Positions 41,226-51,958 are shown, counted from the first letter of the stretch. The stretch: DNA of 64,000 bases from an uncultured Thalassotalea sp. (GCA_947502355.1 CANMZP010000008.1:1-64000), one strand, 5' to 3'. Made by a program: numbers and translations. The notes: generated by a model not told the origin, from the letters alone.

Positions 41226-41440
41226 TGTGAACAAGTTTACTTCAGCACCTGTATATGTAACTGAGTAAAACAATATGACGGCAGTAAAAGAAAAGTTAAT
41301 CGTTAAGAATTGTAATGATTTTTTATAGATAAACCCCTTTGTAAACAGGTGTTTATGATGTTCTTGGCGTTACAAAAGCTTAACTTTAATCGGATTCAAT
41401 AGATAATTGCTTAAATAAAGTACCACTTTTTCTTTTGTAG

Positions 41441-41449
41441 TGTTATAAT
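41441..41449 (+). promoter_or_regulatory. spc operon promoter (extended -10)
   Basis: TGTTATAAT combines the TGn extension with a perfect TATAAT (41444-41449). No good -35 is visible at 16-18 bp. CTCGCGCCC follows as a GC-rich discriminator. It gives a leader of about 80 bases before rplN. Confidence 0.75.
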
Positions 41450-41538
41450 CTCGCGCCCATCAAGGATGACTTGGTGGATAAAGGCAGTGACGGGTCAAAT
41501 TTTTGGCCTTGAATTTAACAACAGCGGAGCACATAAAC

Positions 41539-41907
41539 ATGATCCAAATGCAATCACAGCTAGACGTTGCTGATAACAGCGGCGCTCGACGCGTGCAATG
41601 TATAAAGGTTCTAGGCGGCTCGCACCGTCGCTACGCAGCTATTGGTGACATCATCAAAGTTTCTGTTAAAGAAGCTATTCCTCGCGGTAAAGTGAAGAAA
41701 GGTGACGTTCTAAATGCAGTAGTGGTGCGCACTAGAAAAGGCGTTCGTCGTCCGGATGGTTCAGCCATTCGTTTTGATGGAAACGCGGCAGTAATGCTTA
41801 ATGCAAACTTACAGCCAATTGGTACACGTATTTTCGGTCCAGTGACTCGTGAATTGCGAACTGAAAAGTTCATGAAGATCGTTTCTCTAGCACCTGAAGT
41901 ACTATAA
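41539..41907 (+). CDS. rplN: 50S ribosomal protein L14
   Basis: 122 residues from the ATG at 41539, behind GGAG (41526-41529); the start agrees with MIQMQS of L14 in other bacteria, while a longer upstream frame (from 41503) is rejected. L14 contacts 16S rRNA in an intersubunit bridge. First gene of the spc operon. Confidence 0.97.
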   Translation: MIQMQSQLDVADNSGARRVQCIKVLGGSHRRYAAIGDIIKVSVKEAIPRGKVKKGDVLNAVVVRTRKGVRRPDGSAIRFDGNAAVMLNANLQPIGTRIFGPVTRELRTEKFMKIVSLAPEVL

Positions 41908-41919
41908 GGAGTCACGAAA

Positions 41920-42234
41920 ATGGCCTCTAAAATTCGTCTAAATGACGAAGTAGTAATCCTAGCTGGTAAAGATAAGGGCAAAAGTGGCAAGATCACTAAA
42001 GTTCTTACAGCTGAAGGAAAAGTTTTCGTTGAAGGCATCAACTTAATCAAGAAACACCAAAAACCTGTACCTCAGTTACAGCAAGCTGGTGGCATCGTTG
42101 AGAAAGAAGCTGCAATCGACGTATCAAACGTTGCGATCAAAAACCCTGCTACTGGCAAGGCTGATCGTGTAGGTTTTAGAATTGAAGACGGCAAAAAAGT
42201 TCGTTTCTTCAAGTCTAATAACGAATTAGTTTAA
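41920..42234 (+). CDS. rplX: 50S ribosomal protein L24
   Basis: 104 residues, with the KOW motif ([17 protein letters not shown]). Early assembly protein of the large subunit. AAGGAG upstream, 12 bp after rplN. Confidence 0.97.
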   Translation: MASKIRLNDEVVILAGKDKGKSGKITKVLTAEGKVFVEGINLIKKHQKPVPQLQQAGGIVEKEAAIDVSNVAIKNPATGKADRVGFRIEDGKKVRFFKSNNELV

Positions 42235-42249
42235 TTTGGAGTAAAAACG

Positions 42250-42789
42250 ATGGCGAAACTGCATGATTTTTACAAAGATACAGTTGTTGAGCAACTTACC
42301 AAAGAGTTCGCTTACAAAAGTGTCATGCAAGTCCCTCGGATTGAAAAGATCACCCTAAACATGGGTGTTGGCGAAGCTATTGCTGATAAAAAAGTATTAG
42401 ACAATGCCGTCAATGATCTTACTGCAATCTCTGGTCAAAAACCTCTGGTAACTAAAGCTCGCAAATCTGTTGCTGGTTTTAAAATCCGTGAAGGTTACCC
42501 TATTGGTGCAAAAGTAACTCTACGCGGTGAACGCATGTGGGACTTCTTAGAGCGCTTAATTGCAATCTCTGTTCCTCGTATCCGTGATTTCCGTGGCTTG
42601 AACCCTAAGTCGTTCGATGGCCGTGGTAATTACAGCATGGGCGTGCGTGAGCAAATTATTTTCCCTGAAATCGATTATGATAAAATCGATAAGATTCGCG
42701 GTATGGATATTACTATCACTACTACTGCGAAATCTAATGCGGAAGGTCATGCTTTGCTGACTGCCTTTAACTTCCCGTTTAAGAAATAA
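42250..42789 (+). CDS. rplE: 50S ribosomal protein L5
   Basis: 179 residues, same as E. coli. Binds 5S rRNA and contacts P-site tRNA. Typical core [12 protein letters not shown] and [23 protein letters not shown] ribosome site. Confidence 0.97.
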   Translation: MAKLHDFYKDTVVEQLTKEFAYKSVMQVPRIEKITLNMGVGEAIADKKVLDNAVNDLTAISGQKPLVTKARKSVAGFKIREGYPIGAKVTLRGERMWDFLERLIAISVPRIRDFRGLNPKSFDGRGNYSMGVREQIIFPEIDYDKIDKIRGMDITITTTAKSNAEGHALLTAFNFPFKK

Positions 42790-42800
42790 GGTGTAGAGTA

Positions 42801-43106
42801 ATGGCTAAATCATCAATGAAAGCACGTGAAGCAAAACGTGCAAAGTTAGTTGCTCAATACGCTGAAAAGCGTGCAGCACTAAAAGAGATCATCTCTAGCG
42901 TTAACTCTTCAGAAGAAGAGCGTTGGGATGCAGTACTAAAACTACAAGCTTTACCTCGTGACTCGAGCAGCAGCCGTCAACGTAACCGTTGTGTTGTAAC
43001 TGGTCGTCCACATGGTTACTTACGTAAGTTCGGTTTAAGCCGTATTAAATTACGTGAAGCTACTATGCGTGGTGAAGTACCTGGTCTTAAGAAAGCAAGT
43101 TGGTAA
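42801..43106 (+). CDS. rpsN: 30S ribosomal protein S14
   Basis: 101 residues, the long zinc-free type: it lacks the paired CxxC motifs of short S14, with [26 protein letters not shown] conserved. Part of the 30S head. Confidence 0.97.
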   Translation: MAKSSMKAREAKRAKLVAQYAEKRAALKEIISSVNSSEEERWDAVLKLQALPRDSSSSRQRNRCVVTGRPHGYLRKFGLSRIKLREATMRGEVPGLKKASW

Positions 43107-43119
43107 GGAGTAAGCGATT

Positions 43120-43509
43120 ATGATGACTGATCCTATCGCGGATATGTTTACACGCATCCGTAACGGTCAATCTGCAACAAAAGTTGCAGTAACTATGCCA
43201 TCTTCAAAGTTGAAAGTTGCTATTGCAAACTTGCTTAAAGAAGAAGGTTTTATTAACGGTTTTGAAGTATCTACTGAAGCTAAGCCTCAGTTAGAAGTAA
43301 CTTTAAAATATTTCGAAGGTAAAGAAGTAATTGAGACGATTCAACGTGTTTCACGTCCAGGTCTTCGCGTGTACAAGGGTTCTAACGAACTTCCTCAAGT
43401 ACTAGCTGGTCTTGGTATTGCAATTGTATCAACTTCTAAAGGTCTTATGACTGACCGCGCTGCACGCAATGCAGGTTTAGGCGGTGAGATCATCGGTATC
43501 GTAGCGTAA
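43120..43509 (+). CDS. rpsH: 30S ribosomal protein S8
   Basis: 129 residues from the first of two adjacent ATGs, nine bases after AAGGAG; the second would give 128. S8 binds the central domain of 16S rRNA and in E. coli represses the spc operon. C-terminus [26 protein letters not shown] is typical. Confidence 0.97.
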   Translation: MMTDPIADMFTRIRNGQSATKVAVTMPSSKLKVAIANLLKEEGFINGFEVSTEAKPQLEVTLKYFEGKEVIETIQRVSRPGLRVYKGSNELPQVLAGLGIAIVSTSKGLMTDRAARNAGLGGEIIGIVA

Positions 43510-43520
43510 GGAGCAAGAAT

Positions 43521-44054
43521 ATGTCTCGTGTTGCAAAAGCACCTGTGGCTGTACCTGCTGGCGTTACTGTTACGTTATCTGGTCAAGAGATCACAGTTAA
43601 AGGTCCTAAGGGCGAATTAACTCGTACGATTCACAATGACGTTGTTATTTCTCAAGAAGAAAATGACATCATCACAAACATCGTAGCTGACGTTAAAGGC
43701 GCTTGGGCTCAAGCCGGTACTGCTCGTGCACTAATCAATAATATGATTACTGGTGTGAGCCAAGGTTTTGAAAAACGCTTAATTTTAAACGGTGTTGGTT
43801 ATCGTGCCAAAGCTGCTGGTCAGAACTTAAACTTAGCTTTAGGTTTCTCTCACCCAGTAGACCACGTTATCCCAGCTGGTGTTAAAGTTGAAACTCCTAG
43901 TCAAACTGAAATCGTACTTACGGGTGCTGATAAGCAGGTGATTGGTCAAGTAGCTGCGAACATTCGTGCGTACCGTAAACCAGAGCCTTACAAAGGTAAA
44001 GGTATTCGTTACTCAGACGAAAACGTTCGTCGTAAAGAAGCTAAGAAGAAGTAG
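43521..44054 (+). CDS. rplF: 50S ribosomal protein L6
   Basis: 177 residues, two alpha/beta repeats, with the signature [24 protein letters not shown] at the C-terminus. Located near the factor-binding site. AAGGAG upstream. Confidence 0.97.
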   Translation: MSRVAKAPVAVPAGVTVTLSGQEITVKGPKGELTRTIHNDVVISQEENDIITNIVADVKGAWAQAGTARALINNMITGVSQGFEKRLILNGVGYRAKAAGQNLNLALGFSHPVDHVIPAGVKVETPSQTEIVLTGADKQVIGQVAANIRAYRKPEPYKGKGIRYSDENVRRKEAKKK

Positions 44055-44063
44055 GGTAATACT

Positions 44064-44414
44064 ATGGATAAGAAAACATCTCGTTTACGCCGTGCAAAAC
44101 GCACGCGCGCTAAAATCAGCGAGTTGGGTGCGAATCGCTTAGTCGTTCACCGTACTCCTCGTCACATTTACGCTCAGCTTATCAATGCTAACGCTGAAGT
44201 ACTTGCATCTGCATCTACTTTAGAAAAAGAATTGCGTGAGCAAATTAAAGCTACTGGCAATAAAGAAGCCGCTGCTGCTGTAGGTAAAGCTATCGCAGAA
44301 CGTGCTGCTGCCAAAGGCGTAGAATCAGTTGCTTTCGATCGTTCAGGTTTCTTATACCACGGTCGTATTGAAGCTTTAGCTGAAGCAGCTCGTGAAGCTG
44401 GCCTTAAATTCTAG
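44064..44414 (+). CDS. rplR: 50S ribosomal protein L18
   Basis: 116 residues (E. coli 117); binds 5S rRNA with L5. Basic N-terminus ([18 protein letters not shown]) and [26 protein letters not shown] at the end are typical. Confidence 0.97.
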   Translation: MDKKTSRLRRAKRTRAKISELGANRLVVHRTPRHIYAQLINANAEVLASASTLEKELREQIKATGNKEAAAAVGKAIAERAAAKGVESVAFDRSGFLYHGRIEALAEAAREAGLKF

Positions 44415-44423
44415 GAGTAGATA

Positions 44424-44927
44424 ATGGCTAATGTAGAAAACACACAACAAAGTGAATTTGCTGAAAAGTTAATTGCTGTTAACCGCGTATCAAAAGTGGT
44501 TAAAGGTGGTCGTATTTTCAGTTTCACTGCACTAACTGTAGTTGGTGACGGCAATGGTCGTGTTGGTTTTGGTTACGGTAAGGCACGTGAAGTTCCTGCT
44601 GCAATTCAAAAAGCAATGGAAAAGGCTCGCCGTAATATCGTAAACATTGACCTTAAAGGTACTACTTTACAGCACGCTGTTAAAGGTAAGCACTCAGGTT
44701 CTAAAGTTTACATGCAACCTGCTTCTGAAGGTACAGGTATCATCGCCGGTGGCGCGATGCGTGCAGTACTAGAAGTTGCTGGCGTACAGAACGTATTGTC
44801 AAAAGCATACGGTTCTACTAACCCAATTAACGTTGTACGCGCTACAATCGGTGCTCTAGCGAACATGAAGTCGCCTGAGTCTGTTGCAGCTAAGCGTGGT
44901 TTAAACGTTACAGACATTCTGGGGTAA
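44424..44927 (+). CDS. rpsE: 30S ribosomal protein S5
   Basis: 167 residues, same as E. coli. The dsRNA-binding-like N-terminal domain ([37 protein letters not shown]) is conserved. S5 contributes to accuracy and the mRNA entry channel. AGGAG upstream. Confidence 0.97.
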   Translation: MANVENTQQSEFAEKLIAVNRVSKVVKGGRIFSFTALTVVGDGNGRVGFGYGKAREVPAAIQKAMEKARRNIVNIDLKGTTLQHAVKGKHSGSKVYMQPASEGTGIIAGGAMRAVLEVAGVQNVLSKAYGSTNPINVVRATIGALANMKSPESVAAKRGLNVTDILG

Positions 44928-44933
44928 TGAACA

Positions 44934-45113
44934 ATGGCTAAGACTGTTAAAGTAACACAAACTAAAAGTTCTATCGGTCGTTTACCGGCTCATAGAGCTA
45001 CTTTGAAAGGATTGGGTTTACGTCGTATCAATCATACTGTAGAGTTAGAAGACACTCCATCAGTACGTGGTATGATCAACGCAGTTCATTACATGGTTAA
45101 GGTGGAGGACTAA
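44934..45113 (+). CDS. rpmD: 50S ribosomal protein L30
   Basis: 59 residues read directly from the sequence (begins [17 protein letters not shown], ends HYMVKVED), six bases after rpsE. Standard short bacterial L30 in the expected spc position between rpsE and rplO. Confidence 0.96.
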   Translation: MAKTVKVTQTKSSIGRLPAHRATLKGLGLRRINHTVELEDTPSVRGMINAVHYMVKVED

Positions 45114-45116
45114 ACA

Positions 45117-45551
45117 ATGCATTTAAACACATTATCCCCTGCACCTGGCGCGAAGAAAGACAAAAAGCGTTGTGGTCGTGGTATTGGTTCTGGTATCGGT
45201 AAAACTGGTGGCCGTGGTCACAAAGGTCAAAAGTCTCGCTCAGGCGGCGGCATTCGTCCTGGTTTTGAAGGTGGTCAGATGCCTCTTAAACAACGTTTAC
45301 CGAAATTCGGTTTTACTTCGCGTAAAGCTTTAGTTCGAGCTGAAATTCGTTTACACGAATTAAACAACTTGAACGCTGACGTTGTTGACATTCACGTATT
45401 AAAAGACGCAGGTCTTATCACTCGTAACATCGTATCTGCAAAGATCATGTTGTCAGGTGAGATCAGCCGCAAGATCACAGTTCGTGGCCTAGCAGTAACT
45501 AAAGGTGCACGTGCAGCGATTGAAGCTGCCGGTGGTACAGTAGAGGAATAG
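45117..45551 (+). CDS. rplO: 50S ribosomal protein L15
   Basis: 144 residues, same as E. coli. Glycine/arginine-rich N-terminus ([27 protein letters not shown]) threads into 23S rRNA. GGTGGAGGAC at the end of rpmD supplies the ribosome site. Confidence 0.97.
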   Translation: MHLNTLSPAPGAKKDKKRCGRGIGSGIGKTGGRGHKGQKSRSGGGIRPGFEGGQMPLKQRLPKFGFTSRKALVRAEIRLHELNNLNADVVDIHVLKDAGLITRNIVSAKIMLSGEISRKITVRGLAVTKGARAAIEAAGGTVEE

Positions 45552-45557
45552 TACACA

Positions 45558-46883
45558 ATGGCAACACCAGGAATGGAAAACAAAGCGAAAGGCGGTTTGT
45601 CTGAGCTTAAACAAAGATTATTGTTCGTATTCGGCGCACTTATCGTGTTCCGTCTAGGTTCTTTTGTACCAATCCCTGGTATTGACGCCGCTGTATTAGC
45701 TCAGTTGATCGAACAACAAAAGGGCACCATCATTGAAATGTTTAACATGTTCTCTGGTGGTTCTCTTGAGCGAGCCTCTGTATTGGCACTAGGTATTATG
45801 CCGTACATTTCAGCTTCAATCATCATGCAGATCAGCACACATATTGTGCCGAGCATGCAAGAGTTAAAGAAAGAAGGTGAAGCTGGACGTCGTAAGATCA
45901 GTCAATACACACGCTATGGCACACTGCTTCTAGCAACAGTACAATCATTTGCGATTGCAAACGGTTTACCAGCAATGATGCCGGGTCTGGTTATTAATCC
46001 AGGTCCAGGTTTCATTTTCACAGCGATGGTTTCTTTAGTAACCGGTACCATGTTCTTAATGTGGTTAGGTGAACAAATTACTGAGCGTGGAATTGGTAAC
46101 GGTATTTCAATCATCATTTTTGCAGGTATTGTTGCAGGCATGCCTTCAGCTGTTGGAGCAACAGCTGAAATGGCGCGTCAAGGTGAATTGCACTTATTAG
46201 CATTGCTATTAATTGGTGTTCTAGTATTTGCCGTAACTTACTTTGTAGTATTTGTAGAACGTGGCCAACGCCGCATCGTTGTAAACTACGCTAAGCGCCA
46301 ACAAGGTCGCAAGGTGTTTGCAGCACAAAGTACACATTTACCACTTAAAGTAAATATGGCGGGTGTTATCCCACCAATCTTTGCATCATCAATTATCCTT
46401 TTCCCGGGTACCATCGCAAGCTGGTTCGGTCAAGGTGATGGTGTGGTTGCTGACACATTACAAGATATTTCTCTTGCATTGTCGCCAGGTCAACCTCTGT
46501 ATGTAATGCTATATGCAGCAGCAATAATCTTTTTCTGTTTTTTCTACACGGCTCTTGTATTCAATCCGCGTGAAACAGCAGATAATTTGAAGAAATCTGG
46601 TGCGTTCATTCCTGGCATTCGCCCGGGTGAGCAAACATCTAGATATATCGATAAAGTAATGACCCGCCTAACATTAGCTGGCGCGTTATACATTACTTTT
46701 ATTTGTTTGGTTCCTGAATTCATGATGGTATTTTGGAATGTACAGTTCTATTTTGGCGGTACTTCCCTACTAATTATGGTAGTTGTTATTATGGATTTCA
46801 TGGCACAAGTACAGACTCATTTGATGTCTCATCAATATGACAATGTGCTTAAAAAAGCCAATCTTAAAGGCTACGGCCGTTAG
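45558..46883 (+). CDS. secY: Preprotein translocase subunit SecY
   Basis: 441 residues (E. coli 443) with ten membrane helices. The central channel of the Sec translocon in the inner membrane, with SecE and SecG. Conserved cytoplasmic loop [17 protein letters not shown] and [23 protein letters not shown] are present. It exports the many signal-peptide proteins in this window. Six bases after rplO. Confidence 0.98.
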   Translation: MATPGMENKAKGGLSELKQRLLFVFGALIVFRLGSFVPIPGIDAAVLAQLIEQQKGTIIEMFNMFSGGSLERASVLALGIMPYISASIIMQISTHIVPSMQELKKEGEAGRRKISQYTRYGTLLLATVQSFAIANGLPAMMPGLVINPGPGFIFTAMVSLVTGTMFLMWLGEQITERGIGNGISIIIFAGIVAGMPSAVGATAEMARQGELHLLALLLIGVLVFAVTYFVVFVERGQRRIVVNYAKRQQGRKVFAAQSTHLPLKVNMAGVIPPIFASSIILFPGTIASWFGQGDGVVADTLQDISLALSPGQPLYVMLYAAAIIFFCFFYTALVFNPRETADNLKKSGAFIPGIRPGEQTSRYIDKVMTRLTLAGALYITFICLVPEFMMVFWNVQFYFGGTSLLIMVVVIMDFMAQVQTHLMSHQYDNVLKKANLKGYGR

Positions 46884-46904
46884 GCTAAGGCTACGGAGTA
46901 TAAA

Positions 46905-47018
46905 ATGAAAGTTCGTGCATCCGTGAAAAAGATTTGTCGTAACTGTAAAGTCGTAAAGCGCGCTGGCGTTGTACGTGTAATTTGCAGCGAGCCAAAGCAC
47001 AAGCAAAGGCAAGGCTAA
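46905..47018 (+). CDS. rpmJ: 50S ribosomal protein L36
   Basis: 37 residues read directly ([19 protein letters not shown] ... [10 protein letters not shown]). The zinc ligands C11, C14, C27 and H32 are kept, so this is the zinc-binding form. CGGAG precedes the ATG. Last gene of the spc block, 21 bp after secY. Confidence 0.96.
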   Translation: MKVRASVKKICRNCKVVKRAGVVRVICSEPKHKQRQG

Positions 47019-47020
47019 TC

Positions 47021-47048
47021 TTTACTTATGCGCTGTTTTGTGTAAAAT
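47021..47048 (+). promoter_or_regulatory. Predicted alpha operon promoter
   Basis: TTTACT (47021-47026), 16-bp spacer, TAAAAT (47043-47048), followed by AGCGCC, again GC-rich. Read-through from spc is also possible because no terminator lies between. Confidence 0.5.
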
Positions 47049-47069
47049 AGCGCCTAAGTTTGCAAAACT

Positions 47070-47160
47070 ACTTCTGGTTGGGTATCCTAACGGGCTTTCC
47101 AACCGGTTTCTTTTAACATTAATATAGGAGATGTGTTAGTGGCCCGTATCGCTGGCATTA
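47070..47160 (+). promoter_or_regulatory. Alpha operon leader / S4-binding pseudoknot (alpha-RBS)
   Basis: GGTTGG and CCAACC (47077-47104) enclose GTATCCTAACGGGCTTT, very similar to the GUAUCCUGAAAACGGGCUUU core of the E. coli alpha operon leader. It is followed, as there, by AATATAGGAG and the GTG start of rpsM. In E. coli this pseudoknot binds S4 and traps initiation complexes, so feedback control by S4 is expected here. Confidence 0.78.
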
Positions 47161-47495
47161 ACATCCCTGATCGTAAGCATGCTGTAATTGCCATTACAGC
47201 TATCTACGGTATCGGTGCAACTCGTGCAAAAGCTATTTGTGCAGGTGCAGGTATCGCAGAAAATACAAAGATCAGCGAATTAGACGAAGCTCAAATCGAT
47301 TTGCTTCGTGCAGAAGTGGCGAAATTTACCGTTGAAGGTGATTTACGTCGTGAAGTTTCAATGAACATCAAGCGTCTGATGGACCTTGGCTGTTATCGTG
47401 GTTTACGCCATCGTCGCAGTCTCCCTCTACGTGGTCAACGCACTAAGACTAATGCGCGCACCCGTAAAGGTCCTCGTAAGCCGATTAAAAAGTAG
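47139..47495 (+). CDS. rpsM: 30S ribosomal protein S13
   Basis: 118 residues from a GTG at 47139, eight bases after AGGAG, matching [10 protein letters not shown] of E. coli S13 (118 residues); an upstream in-frame GTG at 47133 is less likely. The start lies within the alpha leader pseudoknot region. S13 forms head-to-50S bridges. Confidence 0.96.
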   Translation: MARIAGINIPDRKHAVIAITAIYGIGATRAKAICAGAGIAENTKISELDEAQIDLLRAEVAKFTVEGDLRREVSMNIKRLMDLGCYRGLRHRRSLPLRGQRTKTNARTRKGPRKPIKK

Positions 47496-47510
47496 ATCGA
47501 GGAAATAGAC

Positions 47511-47900
47511 ATGGCTAAAACACCAACGCGCACCAAACGTCGCGTAAAAAAACAAGTTGCTGATGGTATGGCGCATATCCATGCGTCTTTCAACAACACA
47601 ATCGTAACTCTTACAGATCGTCAAGGTAATGCTTTATCTTGGGCAACTGCAGGTGGTTCAGGTTTCCGTGGTTCACGTAAATCTACTCCATTCGCTGCAC
47701 AGGTTGCTGCTGATCGTGCTGGTAAAGTAGCACAAGAGTTTGGTTTGAAGAATATTGAAGTATTCGTTAAAGGTCCAGGTCCAGGTCGTGAATCTGCAAT
47801 CCGTGCCTTAAATGCTGCTGGTTTTAAAATCACCAACATTACTGACGTTACTCCGATTCCTCATAATGGTTGTCGTCCACCTAAGAAACGTCGCGTTTAA
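47511..47900 (+). CDS. rpsK: 30S ribosomal protein S11
   Basis: 129 residues, same as E. coli. Lines the mRNA exit on the platform. Conserved [15 protein letters not shown] and [10 protein letters not shown]-like C-terminus ([16 protein letters not shown]). Confidence 0.97.
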   Translation: MAKTPTRTKRRVKKQVADGMAHIHASFNNTIVTLTDRQGNALSWATAGGSGFRGSRKSTPFAAQVAADRAGKVAQEFGLKNIEVFVKGPGPGRESAIRALNAAGFKITNITDVTPIPHNGCRPPKKRRV

Positions 47901-47921
47901 TAGGTTTGTTGGAGAAATAAC

Positions 47922-48542
47922 ATGGCAAGATATTTAGGCCCAAAGCTAAAGCTTAGCCGCCGCGAAGGAACAGACTTGTTCCTTAAAAGTGGTGTTAGGG
48001 CAATTGATACTAAATGTAAGATCGAAACTATCCCTGGTCAGCACGGCGCCCGTCGCGGTCGTTTATCTGACTACGGTGTTCAGCTTCGTGAGAAGCAAAA
48101 AGTTCGTCGTATTTACGGTGTACTTGAGAAACAGTTCCGTAATTACTACAAGCAAGCTGCTCGTATTAAAGGTAATACAGGTGAAAACTTGTTACAACTT
48201 TTAGAAACGCGCTTAGACAACGTAGTTTACCGTATGGGTTATGCATCTACACGTGCAGAAGCTCGTCAACTAGTTAGCCACAAAGCTATCGTAGTTAACG
48301 GTCAAGTTGTTAACATTCCATCTTTCGCTGTTAAAGCAGACGATGTGGTTTCAATCCGTGAGAAAGCTAAAACTCAAGCGCGTATCATCGCTGCTTTAGA
48401 ATTAGCAGAACAACGCGAGAAGCCAGTCTGGGTTGAAGTTGATAACAAGAAACTTGAAGGTACATTTAAACGTGTTCCTGATCGTTCTGACCTATCAGCC
48501 GAAATCAACGAACAGTTGATTGTCGAGCTTTACTCGAAATAA
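47922..48542 (+). CDS. rpsD: 30S ribosomal protein S4
   Basis: 206 residues, same as E. coli. Primary 16S rRNA binder, with an S4 RNA-binding domain ([30 protein letters not shown]), and expected repressor of this operon. It lacks the zinc-binding cysteine set at the N-terminus (zinc-free type). TTGGAG upstream. Confidence 0.97.
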   Translation: MARYLGPKLKLSRREGTDLFLKSGVRAIDTKCKIETIPGQHGARRGRLSDYGVQLREKQKVRRIYGVLEKQFRNYYKQAARIKGNTGENLLQLLETRLDNVVYRMGYASTRAEARQLVSHKAIVVNGQVVNIPSFAVKADDVVSIREKAKTQARIIAALELAEQREKPVWVEVDNKKLEGTFKRVPDRSDLSAEINEQLIVELYSK

Positions 48543-48567
48543 AGCTGAACTTTAAGAGAGGACAATA

Positions 48568-49557
48568 ATGCAGGGTTCTGTAACCGAATTCCTAAAGCCG
48601 AAATTAGTTGGTATAGAAAATCTATCTGACACTCGCGCTAAGGTAACTTTGGAGCCACTTGAACGTGGTTTTGGTCATACTTTAGGTAATGCGCTACGTC
48701 GTATCCTACTTTCTTCAATGCCAGGTTGTGCAGTGACTGAAGTGGAAATTGATGGCGTTTTGCATGAGTACAGTAGTAAAGAAGGTGTTCAAGAAGACAT
48801 CATCGAAATTCTGTTAAACCTTAAAGGTTTGGCTGTTGGTTTAGAAGGCAAAACTGATACAGTTTTGACTTTAACTAAGTCTGGAGAAGGCCCTGTAACG
48901 GCCGCTGATATTCAGCATGATGGTGATGTAACAATCGCTAATCCTGCACACGTTATCTGTAATTTAACAGGTGACGGTTCTATCAGCATGCGCATCAAGG
49001 TTGAAATGGGTCGTGGTTACGTTCCAGCTTCAGTCCGTCGCAATGCCGAGGAAGAAGAACGCGCAATTGGCCGTTTATTGGTCGACGCGTCTTTCAGTCC
49101 TGTTGAAAGAATTGCTTATGATGTTGACTCTGCTCGTGTTGAGCAGCGTACTGATTTAGATAAGCTTGTTATCGATATGGAAACTAACGGTACGTTAGAT
49201 CCTGAAGAAGCTATCCGTCGCGCTTCAACCATTTTAGCTGAACAGCTAGATGCGTTTGTAGACTTACGTGATGTGAAAGAAGTTGAACCGGAAGAAGTTA
49301 AACCTGCTTTCGATCCAATCCTTCTTCGTCCAGTTGATGACCTAGAGCTAACAGTTCGTTCAGCTAACTGTTTAAAAGCAGAAGCGATTCAATACATTGG
49401 TGATTTAGTACAGCGTGCAGAAGTAGAACTTCTTAAAACACCTAACTTAGGTAAGAAGTCTCTAACTGAAATCAAAGACGTGTTAGCGTCACGTGGTCTA
49501 TCTCTAGGTATGCGCCTAGAAAACTGGCCACCAGAGAGCATTGCTGATAACGACTAA
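48568..49557 (+). CDS. rpoA: RNA polymerase alpha subunit
   Basis: 329 residues, same as E. coli. N-terminal dimerisation domain ([26 protein letters not shown]) and C-terminal DNA/activator-binding domain ([40 protein letters not shown]-type end). Scaffold of RNA polymerase. Usual place between rpsD and rplQ. Confidence 0.98.
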   Translation: MQGSVTEFLKPKLVGIENLSDTRAKVTLEPLERGFGHTLGNALRRILLSSMPGCAVTEVEIDGVLHEYSSKEGVQEDIIEILLNLKGLAVGLEGKTDTVLTLTKSGEGPVTAADIQHDGDVTIANPAHVICNLTGDGSISMRIKVEMGRGYVPASVRRNAEEEERAIGRLLVDASFSPVERIAYDVDSARVEQRTDLDKLVIDMETNGTLDPEEAIRRASTILAEQLDAFVDLRDVKEVEPEEVKPAFDPILLRPVDDLELTVRSANCLKAEAIQYIGDLVQRAEVELLKTPNLGKKSLTEIKDVLASRGLSLGMRLENWPPESIADND

Positions 49558-49599
49558 GTCGTCTATCGTTTTAATAGTTAAAGAGATAAGGATTAACTT

Positions 49600-50007
49600 A
49601 TGCGCCATCGTAAAAGCGGTCGCCAGTTAAACCGTAATAGCAGTCATCGCCAGGCGATGTTCCGCAATATGGCAAGCTCTTTAGTTAAGCACGGTGTTAT
49701 CAAAACTACTGTTGCTAAAGCTAAAGAACTACGTCGCGTTGTTGAGCCATTAATTACAATGGCAAAAACAGACAGCGTTGCTAACCGTCGTTTAGCATTC
49801 GCTCGTACTCGCGACCAAGAAGTAGTAGGTATTTTATTCAACGAACTTGGTCCTCGTTACCAAGAACGTCCAGGTGGTTACACTCGCATCTTAAAATGCG
49901 GTTACCGTACTGGTGATAAAGCACCAATGGCTTACATTGAACTTGTAGACCGTCCAGCAGTTGAAGAAATTGCAGAAGACGTTGAAGAAGTATCAACTGA
50001 AGCATAA
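49600..50007 (+). CDS. rplQ: 50S ribosomal protein L17
   Basis: 135 residues (E. coli 127), with an acidic C-terminal tail ([14 protein letters not shown]) as in related marine species. Last gene of the alpha operon, followed by a strong terminator. Confidence 0.97.
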   Translation: MRHRKSGRQLNRNSSHRQAMFRNMASSLVKHGVIKTTVAKAKELRRVVEPLITMAKTDSVANRRLAFARTRDQEVVGILFNELGPRYQERPGGYTRILKCGYRTGDKAPMAYIELVDRPAVEEIAEDVEEVSTEA

Positions 50008-50030
50008 TCGAATTTTCTAATTCGAAATAA

Positions 50031-50062
50031 TAAAGGAGCCTTTTGGCTCCTTTATTTTTTTC
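50031..50062 (+). terminator. Alpha operon terminator
   Basis: TAAAGGAGCC (50031-50040), loop TTTT, GGCTCCTTTA (50045-50054), then a run of T. Confidence 0.9.
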
Positions 50063-50249
50063 ATTTTTCTACCCATACCTTTCTTTAAATTGATATGCTT
50101 TTTATTTTTTTACGTTTCATTTTACTGCCATCATCCCGTAACCTTACATTTTAGTGGTTATTTTTTACGCATTTATTACAGTCCGAACGACAGCTATCGA
50201 CTAACATACCATTATATTAAATTTAACATTATTATTGGTATTCCGACAC

Positions 50250-50891
50250 ATGAACTTTATCCCAACTGCTAAGCGATTAGCTATTCTAGGTACTCAAGCA
50301 CATGCCCTTGTTGCCGCCAGCATTGCTGAGCAAAATGGCTATGAAGTCTGCTTTTTTGACGACAATTTCCCACAGCAAAAACACTTTGGTGCTTGGCCTA
50401 TACGTGGTAATCAGCAAGCCGTAGAGGCGTTCGGTTATAACTATGATGCGATTTTTGTGTCATTGGAAAATGGTCAGGAAAGACAAGCCGCTTTGCAAAA
50501 GATCAAAGCGTTAGGCTATAACGTGGTCAGTTTAATTTCGCCCAGTGCTAAAGTGAGTGAATACGCCAAAATAGGTGTTGGCAGTTTGATCGTTGCTAAA
50601 GTTTATGTAGGTTATGGGACCAAAATTGGAGACGGGTGTATTATCAACGTTGGAACTAACATTGACTTTGAATGTACCGTTAATGATTATGTAACGATTG
50701 CGCAAGGAGTAAACGTGGCACCAAGGGTAACTATTGGTCAATACAGCAGTATTTGTATCGGTGCCAATATAATTGAAGAAGTCACTGTTGGTGATTCGGT
50801 TATTGCCGGTGCTGGTGCGGTATTACTTAATAGTATACCAAGTGATGTTACAGTCGTTGGTTGTCCTGCACGTATTGTAAAAAAGCGCTAG
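50250..50891 (+). CDS. Hexapeptide-repeat acyltransferase (NeuD/PglD-like)
   Basis: 213 residues from the ATG at 50250 (an in-frame TTG at 50235 is possible; neither has a clear ribosome site). The N-terminal part resembles a nucleotide-binding half-Rossmann fold (RLAILGTQAHALVAASIAEQNGYEVCFFDD). The C-terminal left-handed beta-helix of hexapeptide repeats (about 100-205: KIGVGSLIVAKVYVGYGTKIGDGCIINVG; IVKKR end) is typical of sugar O- or N-acyltransferases for surface glycans. It stands alone here, so its substrate is unknown. Confidence 0.82.
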   Translation: MNFIPTAKRLAILGTQAHALVAASIAEQNGYEVCFFDDNFPQQKHFGAWPIRGNQQAVEAFGYNYDAIFVSLENGQERQAALQKIKALGYNVVSLISPSAKVSEYAKIGVGSLIVAKVYVGYGTKIGDGCIINVGTNIDFECTVNDYVTIAQGVNVAPRVTIGQYSSICIGANIIEEVTVGDSVIAGAGAVLLNSIPSDVTVVGCPARIVKKR

Positions 50892-50913
50892 TTCGACAGT
50901 TCTACAATTATCA

Positions 50914-50946
50914 AAAAAGACAGTTATAAAAAATAACTGTCTTTTT
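50914..50946. terminator. Bidirectional terminator
   Basis: AAAAAGACAGTTA (50914-50926) and TAACTGTCTTTTT (50934-50946) flank a 7-base loop, between the convergent acyltransferase and PEP-CTERM genes. Confidence 0.88.
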
Positions 50947-50973
50947 ATATATCAGAATTTTATAAAGAAAAAT

Positions 50974-51714
50974 TTACTGCTTTAACCATTTTCTACGATT
51001 GTATATAACCACTCCAAATAAGGTTAAGCTCAACAGAACCAGAACATTAGGTTCTGGAACGGGTTCACAATCATCGCCATCTTCACAACAGTCAATACAT
51101 AATATGCCAAAACCGGGGTCTGCACCCCAAAAACTAATGTGTGACATAGCACCTTCACTAGTTTCTGTAGCCCAAGTTCCTGAACCCGCACCACCTTCTA
51201 GAAAGAATAAGAAAAACCCATCTCCAGATTTAACCGTAACAAATGTAGCTAGATCCTCACCAGGTAAGTCCCATCCGCCACTGTTAGCGGTATCAGAAGT
51301 TACACCACCATAAGGTGTGTTATCATCAGATTTACCGAGTAGCCATATTGAACCGACCGGTGTTCCGTCATCAGCATAATAGTCTGTCATAGATCCATCA
51401 TCATCGAAGCCAAAATCGGCTAGAAAACTAATTACGTTACTGACACTCTCACGGTTATCATTTTGATCACCTTGATCTGCAGTAAATGAATAACCACCCA
51501 CTGTATTCAGGTCTACTCTCCAACCATCCCAAGCTGGAAATTCATTATTTTTTAGAACATAACAACCACTAGAATCATTAAGGTTGCTTACTCCATCACC
51601 GTTAGATTGAGCATTACAATACATAATATCGGCTTTTGCCGAAAATGTTAGAAAAGTAAAAAGTAGGATAACAAAAGCTGTTAAACCACGCTGATGACTA
51701 CCTAATGAAAACAT
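50974..51714 (-). CDS. PEP-CTERM sorting-domain secreted protein
   Basis: 246 residues from the ATG at 51714, preceded by GAGGAG; an in-frame TTG at 51729 lies on that site. A signal peptide ends near FSAKA. The mature region is acidic and rich in D, G, S and N, with cysteine pairs (CIDCCEDGDDC). The C-terminus VPEPNVLVLLSLTLFGVVIYNRRKWLK is a PEP-CTERM signal: VPEP, a hydrophobic helix and a basic tail. Such proteins are processed by exosortase and often linked to exopolysaccharide or biofilm. No exosortase or PEP-CTERM regulator gene lies in this window. Function of the mature domain is unknown. Confidence 0.88.
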   Translation of the reverse strand: MFSLGSHQRGLTAFVILLFTFLTFSAKADIMYCNAQSNGDGVSNLNDSSGCYVLKNNEFPAWDGWRVDLNTVGGYSFTADQGDQNDNRESVSNVISFLADFGFDDDGSMTDYYADDGTPVGSIWLLGKSDDNTPYGGVTSDTANSGGWDLPGEDLATFVTVKSGDGFFLFFLEGGAGSGTWATETSEGAMSHISFWGADPGFGILCIDCCEDGDDCEPVPEPNVLVLLSLTLFGVVIYNRRKWLKQ

Positions 51715-51958
51715 ACTAGAACTCCTCAACTGCGTTAAATGACATTAATCATATTAAAGCAATATCTATACCGCTAAATAAATCTTCTGTATTTTCAGTT
51801 GGGTAACTGCACACCTTTAAATTCTTAGCTTAGCAAGATTAAGTAAGTGTAAATTTTTCTGACAGATAATTAGGTTCTATTTATTCCTTGTTACAACTTG
51901 ATTTCAATTCATAAATAAGTTTAAAGTGGGTGATTAATACTCAAAAAAACAATTAATT

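Noticed and set aside
41631-42050. 139-codon antisense frame over rplN and rplX
   Set aside because: Antisense shadow of ribosomal genes caused by codon bias.
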